Assembly (NCBI GenBank): GCA_033439795.1
Contig: JAUTDP010000001.1
Span: 2,418,001-2,482,000, forward strand
Origin: Sordaria brevicollis
Lineage: Eukaryota > Ascomycota > Sordariomycetes > Sordariales > Sordariaceae
DNA: 64,000 nt
Direction of reading: 5' to 3'
Both the position numbers and the translations under genes were made by a program. Below the pieces are notes generated by a model. It was given only the letters and a program-made list of their open reading frames with translations. It searched no databases and was not told the DNA's origin. Below are positions 23,357 through 35,083 of the stretch, piece after piece. The first letter of the stretch is position 1; every line of letters begins with the position of its first letter.

Positions 23357-26300
23357 CAACCACCACCTAAAACCCCATATAAATCGACCCTACGTAACAA
23401 AACAACCATATTACACATAACCATTTTCATCAACATAGTAATAAAAGAAGTATAATAAATTATTCTATTAGGTAATTAATATATATATTAACGAATTATA
23501 ATCGTTTTTAAATTATTTCTAATATTTTAGAGCCTCCTTCGTTAGTATTAGTATTAATATAAATATTGCCGCCTCTCCCCCTCCTTCTTCCTTTACTAGT
23601 TTTTTTTCTAATTTTTTTATTATAATAATAATAATTTCCTTTCTTACTTGTATATAAGGTTTTATTATGCCTTCGATAATTTTTATTACCTTAATATATA
23701 ATATTAATTCGAATACCCTTAATTTCAATAAATTAAAGGGAATTATTAATAAGGATATTAATTTAGGGGTTATAAAGGGATTTATTAATCGTATAATAGT
23801 AGTAGAGGTAAAAAAAACGTCGATTTATTTATTAAGGAGCTAGAATTTTAGGGAATATTAGTAAATTATCCTCCTCCCCCTCTTCTTCTTCTTCCTTATC
23901 TTCTTCCCTATTATTATAAATTTTATCGATTAGTATTTTATCCTCGTCGTCGTTATTATTATTAATAAAGGTATTTTCATCTTCAAATATCTTTGTAACT
24001 ATCTATATATTAAAATTAATAATAACCTCGGCAGTTATTTAAAGGAGAAGCTCGTTTATCGAATTAACAACCTATATATTAATATAAGTAGCGATTTAAT
24101 TAATAGTCTTTAATAATAATCGAAGTAAGGAAGAAGGGAGAGGCTATTTACTAAAGGGTTTATTATTATTATTAAAATTAATATTAATAAATTCGCTATT
24201 AAATAAATTTAATATATATTACTATACTTTCTTCTAAACTTTTAATATAAGTATACCCTCTTTATCGATTATGTATAATTTAATTCTTTTATCCTTTTCT
24301 TCGACTTTGTTAATTATATCCTCTTCAAAAAGTAGGATATAACTTTTATTACGTTATTTTTAAAAATAATTTATTTAATAAACCTTTTAAATAATTTTAC
24401 CTTTACTATTAGGGTCTTTTTATTATTCTTTATATATTTTAATACGTAATTTAGTATTATTAAACCGGATTACTTAAATTTATTATTTATATTTTATTTA
24501 TTACTCCTTTTAATACTTTTTTATAGCCTTTTAATTAAATTCTACTTTAAAGAGATTTAGCGAATTACCCTTTCGAGGGATTTTAATTATCCTCTTCCTT
24601 ATTTTATAGTTTAAATTAACGGCCTTTTCCTTATTTTAACAGTTATACTCCTATACTTTATTATACGTAAACGGGGCTTTATAAATAACAACTTCGAAAT
24701 CGTAAAAACGAACCCTAATAAAGGAATTAAATAAATACCAATATTTATCTTTAATATAATTGGCCGTATTTATTACTACTTTGAACCTCTCTTCCTTAAA
24801 TAGTAAAAAGGGTAATACGGGGTTAGTTTTTTTCGGTTATTTTATTCGGATTTAATAGAAGATTCGGTTACGGTTAATTAATTATATTCTAATATTTATA
24901 AACCTATTAAAGATATTATTTACTATTATATTAAAATTGAATATATATTAATAAATTAATTGGGTATAAAGGGATATAAATAATAATAGTAACGTACTTT
25001 AAACTTTCGAATAAAAATAGTACGGTTAAAGGAAAATTCGCTATATTAAATAAATTACCGTAATACCTTCTAATAATATACTTTAAGGGAAGAGAAAACC
25101 CTAACGTTAAACGGTTATATTATATAAGTAAAATAAGGAAGTAATATTATAAGGATAATATCGAAGGTGTTAATATACTCTTTAACCTTTATATTATAAT
25201 AATTATTAAATTTATCGATAATTAATAGACGGTAAATTGGTTTAAATACCCTTTTAAAGCCTAAATTAATAATTAAGTTATTAAATTTATATTCGTTATA
25301 ATTAATTTTATATTAATTATAATTAGATTAATTACGAAATATAAATAGCTCCCCCTTTTTATCCTTATATAATTCGTAACGGTTATCCTCCTTTAATTTC
25401 GTAAAGGTTAGGGAAAAGTAAAAGGAATAGTAATTAAAATACTTTAATTAATTAAATATAAATTTAATATTCGAAAATTTAATTGGTAATTTAGTCAATT
25501 ATATATCGTTATCGAAATCGTTAGTAATAAAATCCTCGGTAGGATCCGTTTTAAAAATTATATTAATAAGGAATACTTTATTAATTATATTAATATTAAT
25601 AATAAAGGTAGCCAATTTTCAATTAATAATATCGTTTATTTTTAATTAAAAATGAACGGTTAATATTTATCCCTATATATTTCTATTAAGAAATAAATAT
25701 TATAATTTACCATTTATTTAATTAGTTCCCGTAATATAATTATTTTAACGCGCCCGCTAATAATGTAGCCCAATTTAACGCCAATTTTATTATAATTTTA
25801 AATATTACCGCGGTTAATATTATACTTCTTTAATATAATTTCGTATTTATTAAATTATTCGTTAGTAGAATCTTCGTTCAATTCCCAAAATCTCTTTTTA
25901 ATATCGATAATATAATAAATAATCGTCTTTAATTTTAAATAATCTTTAAAGAATTTTACTAATTACATCGCGTTATAAATCGCTAGCGCGCCCCGTAACG
26001 AATATAATTGGTTTACCGCCGCGGTAATTATTTATTATAAAGCGGGGAATTAACCTTAAAAGTAAAATATTATATATAATATTAATATATCCTTTTAAAC
26101 GTTCGTTAATATACGCGGCCGACCAATTAATTAAAAGGATATAATTAATTTACGGGCGTTATATAGGGTTCGAATATAATAAGAGATTAAATTACGTAAT
26201 TTTCCAATTATTTTTACGATTTTTCGGATAATAAGCAATTTACGAAATAACGGTCGAAGGCCTTTATAATATTTACGAATAATTAAATATATACGGGCAC

Positions 26301-26566
26301 TTTTATATTTAGCGGGTATTTCCCCTACCTTATCGAAATATTTATCGAAATTTACTATACGGGTACGTTAAAATATATATCTATTATTATATAGATTAAT
26401 AGAATACTTATTATTGTACAAATTTATAAATTTACGAAAAAAATGTAATGTTGGAATGCGAATTTGGGTGCGATTTAGTATAAAATACGTTATCCGAAAG
26501 TACGATATTAAAAATCGATTTTGTAGTACGTTAATAGGAGAAAGTACATAGTACCGACCGGGCCTA

Positions 26567-26655
26567 TCCTATGAATAAAAGTTTATCCTAGAAAAATTTT
26601 TCCCCCTCTTTTATGAGAGGGGGTGGGCACAATGCCAAGCCGCCGCACCCCCAAG
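26567..26655 (-). repeat. Right terminal inverted repeat
   Basis: This is the inverse copy of 23,268-23,356 and identical over its outer 66 bp. The inner part (26,567-26,589) differs at about five sites, all transitions, as expected of RIP acting on the inner edge. Confidence 0.92.
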
Positions 26656-27755
26656 TATGCCAGTCCAAGCAGGCCGTAGACTCTGTCACGGTATTTAGTG
26701 GAGAGGATGTCGAGGCGGTTCTCGCCTAGATCAAGTCGTGTCGAAACGACCTCTAGGAGATCCCGCATGGAAGTACGTTTGCCACGCTTCCACGACACCT
26801 TTGTCTCAAAGAGATGCTGCATGGGAGGGGGGATGAGATTTGCAGAAAGGGAATCCATCAGAGACAGAATCTCGGGATGGCTGGTTTTGAACGCATCCCG
26901 GAATCGCCCACCGTTTTTGAAAGCGAGGAGAATGTGAAAGATTTCCCAGACCAGCAGCACCACCTCGTCCAGGACGGCTCTGTCGCCGCAGACGAAAAAG
27001 GTGTACGGGTTGAGACAGAACTCCTGGATGGTCCACACTCGTGAGAACCAGGTTCTCTTGTACCAAGCCAGGATCTTCTTCTCCCGCAACAAGGGCTCAA
27101 GGATCGGTATTACCTTCCATAGCAAATCTTGGACTTCGGGTTTGTGTATGTGATTGAAGAAGATGGCGCGAGGAGCAGGGAACCAGTTCGTGGTTCGGTG
27201 GTCGTTGCCGAAAAGTCCAGAGTCCCACATGTGCTCGGCAACCTGGCAGAAGGCTTGGATAACCTCGTCAGACCCGTCGGCGTCGAGGCCGAGCCAGGCG
27301 TAGACCTGTCTTGCTGACGAGTAGATCTGCCCCATGAGCTGAATTTGGCAGGACTTTTCCACATTGTCATCCTGGTTGATACAGATTTGGTCGATCCAAA
27401 GAGGCGTCAGACGGAGTTCCTTGTATGTGCGAAACTGGCGCAGGCAGGTATTCAGGGAAGATGTTATGGGGAGGACCGAGAAGGATTCCGGGTTGTATCC
27501 CAAGCCTTCTTCCGTCAACGTTTGGGCTTGGTCGGAGTCAACGATCCGGATAGTGTGTGTTTGGGCGTTATCGCCCCATGCATAGGACACAGCACTGTAT
27601 CTCGGCAAGTTGGTGATGGGTGCAGTGTATAGCTTGCAGTAGAGCTCATCATTCTTGGCGGGAACCGGACAAAGCTCTAGCAAGCGGATGTGGGTGCTGG
27701 CATTTAGAAGAGATACTGAATCGTAGCTGAAATGACGCTCGTTGACTGGGGCCAT
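26656..27755 (-). pseudogene. HET-domain gene, 5' half (interrupted by transposon)
   Basis: This is the N-terminal half of a heterokaryon-incompatibility (HET) domain protein, the fungal self/non-self recognition family that triggers cell death when incompatible alleles meet. From ATG at 27,755 (MAPVNERHFS) the sequence runs through THIRLLELCP, the HET block RYSAVSYAWGD (residues ~52-62), LTPLWIDQICINQ (~117-129), QIYSSARQVYAWLGLD and FSRVWTIQEFCL, to STKYRDRVYGLLGLA. There the inserted element begins at TA 26,656-26,657. The frame then reads into the inverted repeat and stops at 26,583. The upstream frame is open to 28,055 but begins without ATG, so 27,755 is preferred. The break falls right after the conserved DRVYGLLGLA motif, so the HET domain itself is intact but its C-terminal half is lost. 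Confidence 0.9.
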
Positions 27756-28387
27756 CTCATCATGGATCTCGATGTCAAGTGTATAGGGTAGCTGTGATAC
27801 CCTGAGCGAGTGTGTCTGACATCCACCAAAAATCTCAATGGAAGCAAATGTGATCGTGGTAAAGAGAGCTGAGGAGTCCAGAAGTTGTGAGAGACTGACA
27901 GCGCAGCAATGTTGTCGGAGGGTAGTTGACTTGAACAAGAAGTCTCGGCGGAGGATTTGGAATGGTCGGATAAGCGCACATCTGAGGCATCCCATTCGTC
28001 CACCAACGTAGTCAGATTTAAGGACAATTTTGGGTGCGGGGAAATATTCGATCAACGACTTGCCGGAAGAGAGAAAAGTTGCAGGAAACTATCTACAACC
28101 AAGGCGTCTTCCATTGATCCTTGAACGATAAGAAGTATTAGTCTTTGCTTTGTATTCATGGAGGAAATCATTGAGCTTACCCGTTGTCCTGTGTCCCATT
28201 TGCCAGACCCTGATTCCTCTTGTTGAGGTTCCTAGCCTGGCTGAGATCTGGCTGTATCCAAAATGCTATACTGATATTGACGCTCATACTTTTCCATACC
28301 TCTAATGATACAAAAATGCTCAATAGTCCTATACCGCCCGTTAGCCCCCAGCACCACATCAAACGCGTCTTCAGGGACAAGGTCAAA
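27756..28387. promoter_or_regulatory. Intergenic: presumed HET promoter and neighbour 3' UTR
   Basis: This gap contains the presumed 5' leader and promoter of the disrupted HET gene and the 3' region of the minus-strand gene ending at 28,388. Composition is normal. I see no RNA gene or conserved reading frame. Confidence 0.4.
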
Positions 28388-30076
28388 TCAGACAGCTTCC
28401 CAATCCATCGCATCCACCATAAACTCCCACTGATCGGCCTCCTGCGCCGCCCAATCCATCATGGTCGCATCATCACCATCCTCATCGTCATCATCCGCCC
28501 AGTTCAGCGACGATGACTGCCCCGCGCCGCTTCCCTTGGCCAGGCCACCCTCCTTGTCTCTAACATGCCACTCAGCAATCAAGAAGGCCGCATCAAACCC
28601 CTGGAAAATCGTCTCCAGCATCTTCTCCACATCATAGCTCTCCAGCGGCGCCGTCATCTTCACCCGCTCCTTTTCTTCCTCTTCCGAATCGGCCGTCTTC
28701 CATCGGTTCCGCAAGTCCTTGGCCCGCTGCAGTTGCTTCCGCACCTCCCCTTTTCCTAGGATATCATGCAGAGGATGGACAGGCTCATCAAAAGCTTCCA
28801 GCACGTGGGCGTGGTACCGATGTTGAAACTTATTCCCACCGGCGTTTCCGTTCCCACTCCCAGCACCAGCACCAGCCCCTCCTGCCCCTTCTGCAGTCCC
28901 ACCAGAAGCACGATTGGGAGAAGAACCCCCCTTAGGACTTCCCCCCCTACTTTTTCCTCCCAACCCTTTTTGCTGGATTATCCCCTCCCTCCCACTAACC
29001 GTGATCCCAAACACGCCCAGCAGATGCACCAACGCGCGCTCGATCAGCATGTAGTACTCGAAGAAGTCGAGCTTGAACATGATTTCCGCTTCGTTGAGCT
29101 GTCCGGGTCTGGTAGAAAGAGAAAGACCTTTGACCGCGAGGGCGTAACCAGAAGCTAAAAAGGGGAGCTTCCACTTGAGACGGCGGACGATTTTGGTGTA
29201 CCGGATGAGTTCGTGTTTGGCAGAGGGGGAGACGGTGACGGGGGACTTGGTGGTGGTGGAAGCCCCAGGGGCGGGGTGGATGGGGATGGAAGTGGTGAGA
29301 GGTGGAGGAGGGGCGGGAGCCGTGATGGGCGCTGGTTGAGGCTGGGCTTGTGGTTGAAGTTTGGGAGAGGACGGCTTCTTTAGTGGAGAAGGAGGCTTGA
29401 TGGGCGCTGTTGCTGCTGCTGTTGCTGCTGCAGGGGCTGGCGGTGACTGTCGTTGCTGAGGTTCTGGATCAGGCTTGGGAATGTATCTCATGAGCTGCTT
29501 CTTGCGTGGCGGGCGGTGCTTCTTGCCCTTTGAACCTGGACCGTCGTGGTCGCCATCGTCATGGAAATCTATATATCGTTAGCTGCTAATCATGAGATTG
29601 AAGTGTGAATAGCCGATAAGAGGTCACTGAAGAGGTGTCATTTGGCAAATGATTTGAGAGCAATAACATGTCTTGAGGTGGTTTGTGATGTCCATGGTAT
29701 CACATATGCCATCAACCATATCCAGTCCGTATCTACGACCCCTGAGGACATGCATGCCCCGTACCCGGAACGGCTTCACGGGTCGACGTCATAGCCCCTT
29801 TCACCGTCTTTGCTCGGGACAGCACTCCATAACTCCTTCTACGATCTGGGCATGAGCTTGCCCATCGTGTTGCATGCAGATGTTGAAGACCACGTGTACC
29901 GGATCATGCCTCCTAGAGATGAGACCATGCATGGCGAGAGAGGCCTTGGATATAGGAGTGGGCTTGGGGTAAGTGCTGGATGACTCACGGTGAGAATGAG
30001 AAGGCGGAGGCGATGAGCTGGGAGGCGGTTGATGAGCCTTTGGGGCATGGATCGAGTTCATTAACCCTCCTGCCAT
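28388..30076 (-). CDS. Conserved-looking protein of unknown function, Pro/Ala-rich N-terminus
   Basis: Two-exon model: exon 1 is 30,076-29,989 (MAGGLMNSIHAPKAHQ...) and exon 2 is 29,568-28,388. The 420-nt intron has donor GTGAGT, a CTAAC branch site and acceptor ATATAG; the split codon reads through in frame. The product is about 422 aa. After a basic patch (KGKKHRPPRKKQ) comes a long Pro/Ala/Gln low-complexity region. A structured part follows (HELIRYTKIVRRLKWKLPFL ... MFKLDFFEYYMLIERALVHL), then a Gly/Ala-rich insert and an acidic tail with a DDDDEDGDD cluster. I do not recognise the family. The structured part is helical with many aromatic residues, and the basic and acidic patches suggest a nuclear or nucleic-acid role, but that is a guess. 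The intron is longer than its neighbours', so exon 1 is the less certain part. Confidence 0.75.
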
Positions 30077-30811
30077 TGTGTATTGCGGTTGCGTTTATAT
30101 GTGGCGATATATTGGTCGTACGTTGTCGGCGGTTCGGGTACGGTCAGGCGAAGGGAAGCGAATGTGGCTGCACGCTAACAATGAAGCACAACGGAGATAT
30201 CCAAAAGTAGAGACAAAAGTAATGGAGGCTAGAAAGAGCAATGAGGCTACAGATGTTGGTGATGGTGTTGAGGTTAAGAGGTAAGATGGTTCCACAGGCG
30301 AGTTGGACACATTGACAATGAGTGAGTCGTCGTCTGATTTGATTGCTCCTTTCTGGTGAGTGAGAGGTTTGGATGAAACTTGCATCATAACCGCTGTTCC
30401 CTGCACAGTTCAATTGCCTAGCGAGAGCCCATCAATCTGAGGGTCTCCATCACAGAAACATGCCTCGGTCAATTCGGCTGGAGGGGAATTGAGGACTGCT
30501 GCTAGGTAGATGTGTTGTACATTAACATCAAAGAACACTTGTCGCATCGCCAACATTAGTTCGAGGCTACGAATTGGTTCCAGCATCATCGGGGAGAGAG
30601 GTGCGTCACATTGCGGCCCGTCGCGACCAACGCCGTGTTGGGAATGTCATCACAGCACGGTGCATGTTATATCAACTGGAGCAGAGCATTCCGCGGATGA
30701 CATCCACAGCAATCGACATTTCCATCTCACAAACACCGAAGAAAAGTCCTTCTTCACATCCCGAGCAGACAGCCCAAGATTGCAATGAAAGGTTGAGCAC
30801 AAAACAAGATG
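30077..30811. promoter_or_regulatory. Intergenic: upstream of unknown gene, downstream of U2
   Basis: This is normal-composition DNA holding the promoter region of the minus-strand gene starting at 30,076 and the 3' flank of the U2 gene. Reading frames here are short and show no domain. I see no other RNA gene. Confidence 0.4.
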
Positions 30812-31002
30812 TAGTTCGCGTCACCTGGAGGCAGTGTAATACCAGGGACACAGTGGTCAGTAACCATAGGCAAGCCCAGAGGGAAACCGACCGCGTTGCA
30901 AAAATTAGAATAATCACGATTCTACTCCGTAGAGCAGTTTCAGAGATTAAACTGAAAAGAACAGATACTACACTTGATCTAAGCCAAAAGGCAAAGAGAG
31001 CT
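30812..31002 (-). ncRNA. U2 spliceosomal snRNA
   Basis: Read on the minus strand this is a clear U2 RNA of about 190 nt. The 5' region ctctttgccttttggcttag is followed by atcaagtgtagtatctgttc, which carries the branch-site recognition sequence GUAGUA (30,966-30,971). Next come stem-loop IIa (cttttcagtttaatctctga) and ctacggagtagaatcgtg, then the Sm site AUUUUUG (30,899-30,905). The 3' stem-loops follow; stem-loop IV is ccctggtatt...gcctccagg. U2 pairs with the intron branch point and binds SF3 proteins in the spliceosome. A TATA-like TATTTAA lies about 50 nt upstream (31,052-31,058). The exact 5' and 3' ends are inferred by comparison with other U2 RNAs and may be off by several nt. Confidence 0.95.
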
Positions 31003-32016
31003 AAAGAAGAAAAGAAGAAAAACCAGGTAAAAGTTGGGCGGGGGGAGTGACATTAAATAGGTGTTTGGGAGTGGCCTGTGCGGTAATGCCGCTGGTCTGT
31101 GCACGAGTGCAAACTGCGAAATTCCAAGTGGGGTCTTTGGCTCACAGGTGCACGACAGCTGCCGAGTGTCAACATTTTGTGAGGCTGCCGGCTGCAAGCG
31201 GCAGTGAATTGTCACCTGAGCTTGCCGACGGCAACTGCGCAACGGATCTTGATCCGGCAGGCATCAGCAACACCCTTCACTTGAGCACCACGCCTGCTGT
31301 TGTCGTCCGTCAACACTCGATCTGCGATCTTGCGCTTCACTCTTGGTCCTTGTCCCACGCATTCTTCGCTTCCTTTCAATCGCACTTGCATGTTGAAAGA
31401 ATGGTCAGTTGCTTTACGGTAATTATCGCCAGCAATGCTGGGAAACTCAAAGCACCGAACGATGGCCTCGCTCTGCTACTGGCTTCCTGTTCGTCACTTG
31501 CCAGTTTCGACGATGGGTATTTGAATAACTGGGAATAGTATCAGTTATTATACGAGAGTTCATCGTTGGACTGCTTGAACTCGATTTGTTGCGGAAAATA
31601 TCGGACACAACCTCATCCTGACATTTCCGTACTCAGCCATTGCCAAGACTGTGATGACTACCCTCCAAGGCAATGCTCCTCCTTTGTGACCACCAGCAGC
31701 GAAGAACGTGAGATGCGACATTTTCCTGTTCAGAATATTGCTCGGAAGGATATCTGTCCGTCTGACACTCTCGAGCCAAACACCATCAGCGATGAAGGCG
31801 ATCCCCTTCCGAACATGTCCGTGGTAGTCAGCTGCCATATGGCGATGACTTCACATTCGTCAATGCTGTCAAGTCAATCCTCCTTTAAAAGGGGCCAAAG
31901 CGCTTTCTTTGTGCTGACTGTCAAACTTGTATGGGCTGCACCAGTATCTCCCGAATAAATATCATTGATTGTTCATCAGCATCCACACACCTTTGAACGC
32001 AACGTCTGAGATCCAG
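31003..32016. promoter_or_regulatory. Intergenic between U2 and the FAD monooxygenase
   Basis: The segment holds the U2 promoter side and the upstream region of the plus-strand monooxygenase. The open frame at 31,047-31,538 (163 codons) has no domain, no codon character like its neighbours and overlaps the U2 promoter, so I do not call it a gene. Confidence 0.4.
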
Positions 32017-33915
32017 ATGGACAACTGCGACATCCTAATAGTCGGAGCCGGGCCTGTAGGGCTTACTCTAGCCCTCGAATTGGCCTTACAAGGCGTTTCC
32101 TTCCGCATCATCGACAAAAGCCCGGCCCGGTCCGAGAAAAGCAGAGCCTTGATCGTCCACCCTCGCACCTTGGAACTGCTAGCCCGCCATGGGCCCGTCG
32201 ACAGGCTCATCGCTCGAGGCACCATTGCCCGCGGCGCGGTGATGAACATCAACCGGAAACTGGTGACCATGGTCGATATGGACGATCTCGACATCACTGA
32301 TACGGAGTTCCCCTTACCTTTGATGGTTTCTCAAGCCGAGACGGAGAAGTTCATGGAGGAGGCTCTGGCTGGGTACGGCAAGACGGCGGTGGAAAGGGGG
32401 TATGCCGCCACCTGCATCGTTCAGGACGATCAAGGAGTTACGACGACTGTGGAAAGACCGGACGTTACCCAGATAACCATCCGATCCAAATACGTCGTCG
32501 GCTGTGATGGCGCCCATAGCATAGTCCGACATTCTGCCCCCGACCTTACCTTTGACGGCGACGCCTACCCGCAGGACTTTATCCTCTGCGACGCCCGTCT
32601 TGCAAATTCCAACGTTGCTCGGGACCGATTCACCATTTGCTTCGGCGACACCGGGCTCTTAGCATTCTTCCCCATCTCACCCCCTAGCGAAGATGGCGAA
32701 GACGGTGGTCTAATCCGGCTCATCGCATCCGGTGGCCGGTCAGTCACCAAGCAACCACCTTCCCAACCCTCTTCTTCCGCGTCCCAACAGCCTCAACACG
32801 GCGAACAAACCCACCAACCCCCAACCCTCACCCACTTCCAATCTTTACTAGAATCCTTCGCCCCTCCCAACTCCGGCATCGTGCACTCCCCCATCTGGCT
32901 CGCCCGCTTCCGTCTCCACCACCGGGGCGTCTCCTCCTACCGCTCCCGTCGCTTATTCCTAGCAGGAGACGCAGCGCACATCCACAGTCCCGCCGGCGGA
33001 CAAGGGATGAACGTTGGCATTCAAGATGCTGTAAACCTGGGTTGGAAACTAGCCACCGCTGTTCTCAACCACTCTCTTAGTGAAGAAGCAAGAGAAAGGT
33101 TGTTGGATAGTTACCACGCCGAGCGCTACCCCGTGGGCAGAGCGCTGCTGCAGGGGACGGATCGGATGTTTAGCTTTACTGCGGCGGCGAGTCCATGGAT
33201 ACTAAAAGTGAGGAATGCGGTGCTGCCGTGGGTTTTGCCGTGGTTGGTTGCGGTGAAGTGGGTGAGGAGGAGGTTTTATGGGTTTATTTCGGGGTTTGGG
33301 ACTAGTTATCGGGGAAATTTGGGGGAGAGTGTTGTTGTTGGTGAAGACCGTGAGGGAGTGATGAAGAAGGTGAGGGGTGGTGATCGGTTGCCTGATGGAA
33401 AGGTGGTTGAGCTGGGACGAACTGGTGGGAGAAACGCTCCGGACCTGCCCCTGTCTACCCTGGAGACTGAGGGGAGAAAGGAGACGAGCTTGCATCGAAT
33501 CTGTCGAGGTGCGTCTTGGCATTTGTTGTTGTTCTCGGGAATAGGAGCAACTGGCGATGCGGTGACGACTGTCGGGGTTGAGGGATTATCGCTTGCTGGA
33601 GAAAGAGTATTGGCGGTCGTCAAAAGTGAGTGCTCACTTCATTTTGTTTTCTACCACGTTGCAGAGGATCACGATCCAGAAGATGGCGCGGGGTTACGCT
33701 CAGACGATGGTGCGCTGCAGGTGGTTCAGGTTGCAGGGGCGAGCAGCGTTGCTTCATATGCGGACCCAGGTGGTCGGGTCCATGATCTGCTTGGATTGGA
33801 CAGTGGAGGTGCTGGGTTTGTGATGGTGAGACCTGACGGTTATGTTTCTCACATTGGATATCTGAGTTCGCTTGAGGAGTTTGTGAGGGAGTGGGAGATA
33901 AGAGTTCGTATTTGA
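32017..33915 (+). CDS. FAD-dependent aromatic monooxygenase (PheA/TfdB type)
   Basis: The 632-aa product belongs to the class A flavin monooxygenases, NAD(P)H-dependent enzymes that hydroxylate aromatic rings. The Rossmann FAD motif DILIVGAGPVGLTLALELA is at residues 5-23. The DG motif is YVVGCDGAHSIVRH, and the GD motif LFLAGDAAHIHSPAGGQGMN lies in the second FAD-binding region. The C-terminal part with GFVMVRPDGYVSHIGYL is the thioredoxin-like domain found in phenol-hydroxylase-type enzymes. The start at 32,017 is chosen because the FAD motif follows directly; the frame upstream opens without ATG. A Ser/Gln-rich insert lies near residue 255. A 39-nt stretch at 33,625-33,663 has donor and acceptor sequences (GTGAGT...GTTGCAG) but is in frame and shorter than usual introns, so its status is open. 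The substrate is unknown. Confidence 0.85.
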   Translation: MDNCDILIVGAGPVGLTLALELALQGVSFRIIDKSPARSEKSRALIVHPRTLELLARHGPVDRLIARGTIARGAVMNINRKLVTMVDMDDLDITDTEFPLPLMVSQAETEKFMEEALAGYGKTAVERGYAATCIVQDDQGVTTTVERPDVTQITIRSKYVVGCDGAHSIVRHSAPDLTFDGDAYPQDFILCDARLANSNVARDRFTICFGDTGLLAFFPISPPSEDGEDGGLIRLIASGGRSVTKQPPSQPSSSASQQPQHGEQTHQPPTLTHFQSLLESFAPPNSGIVHSPIWLARFRLHHRGVSSYRSRRLFLAGDAAHIHSPAGGQGMNVGIQDAVNLGWKLATAVLNHSLSEEARERLLDSYHAERYPVGRALLQGTDRMFSFTAAASPWILKVRNAVLPWVLPWLVAVKWVRRRFYGFISGFGTSYRGNLGESVVVGEDREGVMKKVRGGDRLPDGKVVELGRTGGRNAPDLPLSTLETEGRKETSLHRICRGASWHLLLFSGIGATGDAVTTVGVEGLSLAGERVLAVVKSECSLHFVFYHVAEDHDPEDGAGLRSDDGALQVVQVAGASSVASYADPGGRVHDLLGLDSGGAGFVMVRPDGYVSHIGYLSSLEEFVREWEIRVRI

Positions 33916-35083
33916 AAAGGTGTGTGGTATTGAAGGCGTTTTATTAATCCCTTTGCTTTCGGATTTTTTGGGGTTGATGTCCTATCTCTTCCTTTTCCTC
34001 GATTTTCTGGTTTAATAGTTTGCTGGATATTCTCCTCTCCCACTTCCATCCTTCTCCGCTCAACTTACTATACTATACCTGACAACTCATAATGTCTATA
34101 CCGCCGGCAATGAAGACTTAAAAAGAGGCCCAAAGCTTAGTGTTTGGGATCATTCCCCCTGAATCTAACTATCAAGTCCTGCCCCACCAGGTCCCTTGAC
34201 GTGTCTAGATCAGAGAACGCCGAAAATCGAAATCCGGTCACCTTTTTGGATCATGAACTTTTCCAGATTTGTGCCAGACAGCAGACACGAAGAAGATGAC
34301 GGTATGACTCTTCACTGTCGCCGATACAACCGAAAAACTCCATTTGTTCTCCATTTCATCCCATCATCTGCCTAAAGACAATTTTTGCACCCTACATACA
34401 GCAAAGGTCAAAGCGCATTTTGCAGCTGAATGACATGGATGGACATTTCCAGGAACAGCATCATCATACCTGAGAACCACTATCCGAACTTCCAGCACCT
34501 TAAAGTGCCCTTTGGGCGGTGTCAAACTGACTAGTTTAGCGCCGGCAAGGCTATCGACCAATCAAAAATAAGCCTTTCAGTCACAATTGTTCCATCAGAT
34601 ACCTTCCATTTTCATGATTTTGTCCACGACAACACCATCTCGAAGGTACGCTACCTTTTCAAACGACTAAACCATTATGAACCCCACTATCCGGCAGCCT
34701 GGAGGCCGAAAGAAAGGATGATCAAACGGCACCGGTCCACCACGTGGAATACGGTGAGTGGGAAAATGCTGGAAATAATCTGACAACAAGGAGTTTCCTA
34801 GCATACCCTCGTGGGGGGTTTTGGTCAAGTCGTATCGCCGTCTATCATAAGGACCCTTTTCCAACGGATGGGGTTTCCCGGAGAAGATCGGGGAAATCTA
34901 CAAAGTGTTGTATCCAGAGCGAGCGGAGTCCCACACCATGTCCCGCTCGTCGGGCTCCAGGGGACAGCCCCCTTTCGGATGGCCGACCCGGAACCGCCAA
35001 CAGGCCGGGCCGTTGTTTTACTTTTAGGGAGTGCGGAATTGGTGCGGATAAGGGCGGATCGAGATAGACAAGCTTCTCCTCTT
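33916..35083. promoter_or_regulatory. Intergenic between monooxygenase and dehydrogenase
   Basis: This gap of ~1.2 kb holds the 3' flank of the monooxygenase and the distal promoter of the dehydrogenase. No convincing coding region or RNA gene was seen. Confidence 0.4.

Larger units (their letters stand above)
23268..26655. mobile_element. 3,388-bp DNA transposon with long TIRs and TA duplication, inserted in a HET gene
   Basis: The element starts with cttgggggtgcggcggcttg at 23,268 and ends with the reverse complement at 26,655. Outside both ends lies the dinucleotide TA (23,266-23,267 and 26,656-26,657), the target-site duplication typical of Tc1/mariner, including Fot1/pogo elements. The interior, about 23,340-26,580, is strongly RIP-mutated: TpA-rich, CpA-poor and without reading frames. 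No transposase can be recognised. Length and TA duplication favour a former autonomous Tc1/mariner-type element; a non-autonomous relative is possible. One copy of TA belongs to the original gene, so removing the element plus one TA restores the HET frame. Confidence 0.88.

Noticed and set aside
26583..28055. 490-codon HET frame taken as a complete gene
   Set aside because: It opens without ATG, and its last ~24 codons are transposon terminal repeat; the true C-terminus lies at 22,017-23,265.
31047..31538. 163-codon plus-strand frame next to U2
   Set aside because: No domain, no neighbour-like codon use, and its start overlaps the U2 promoter region.
33625..33663. 39-nt intron in the FAD monooxygenase
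   Set aside because: It has donor and acceptor motifs but is in frame, shorter than usual fungal introns and lacks a clear branch site, so the gene is annotated as unspliced with a note.
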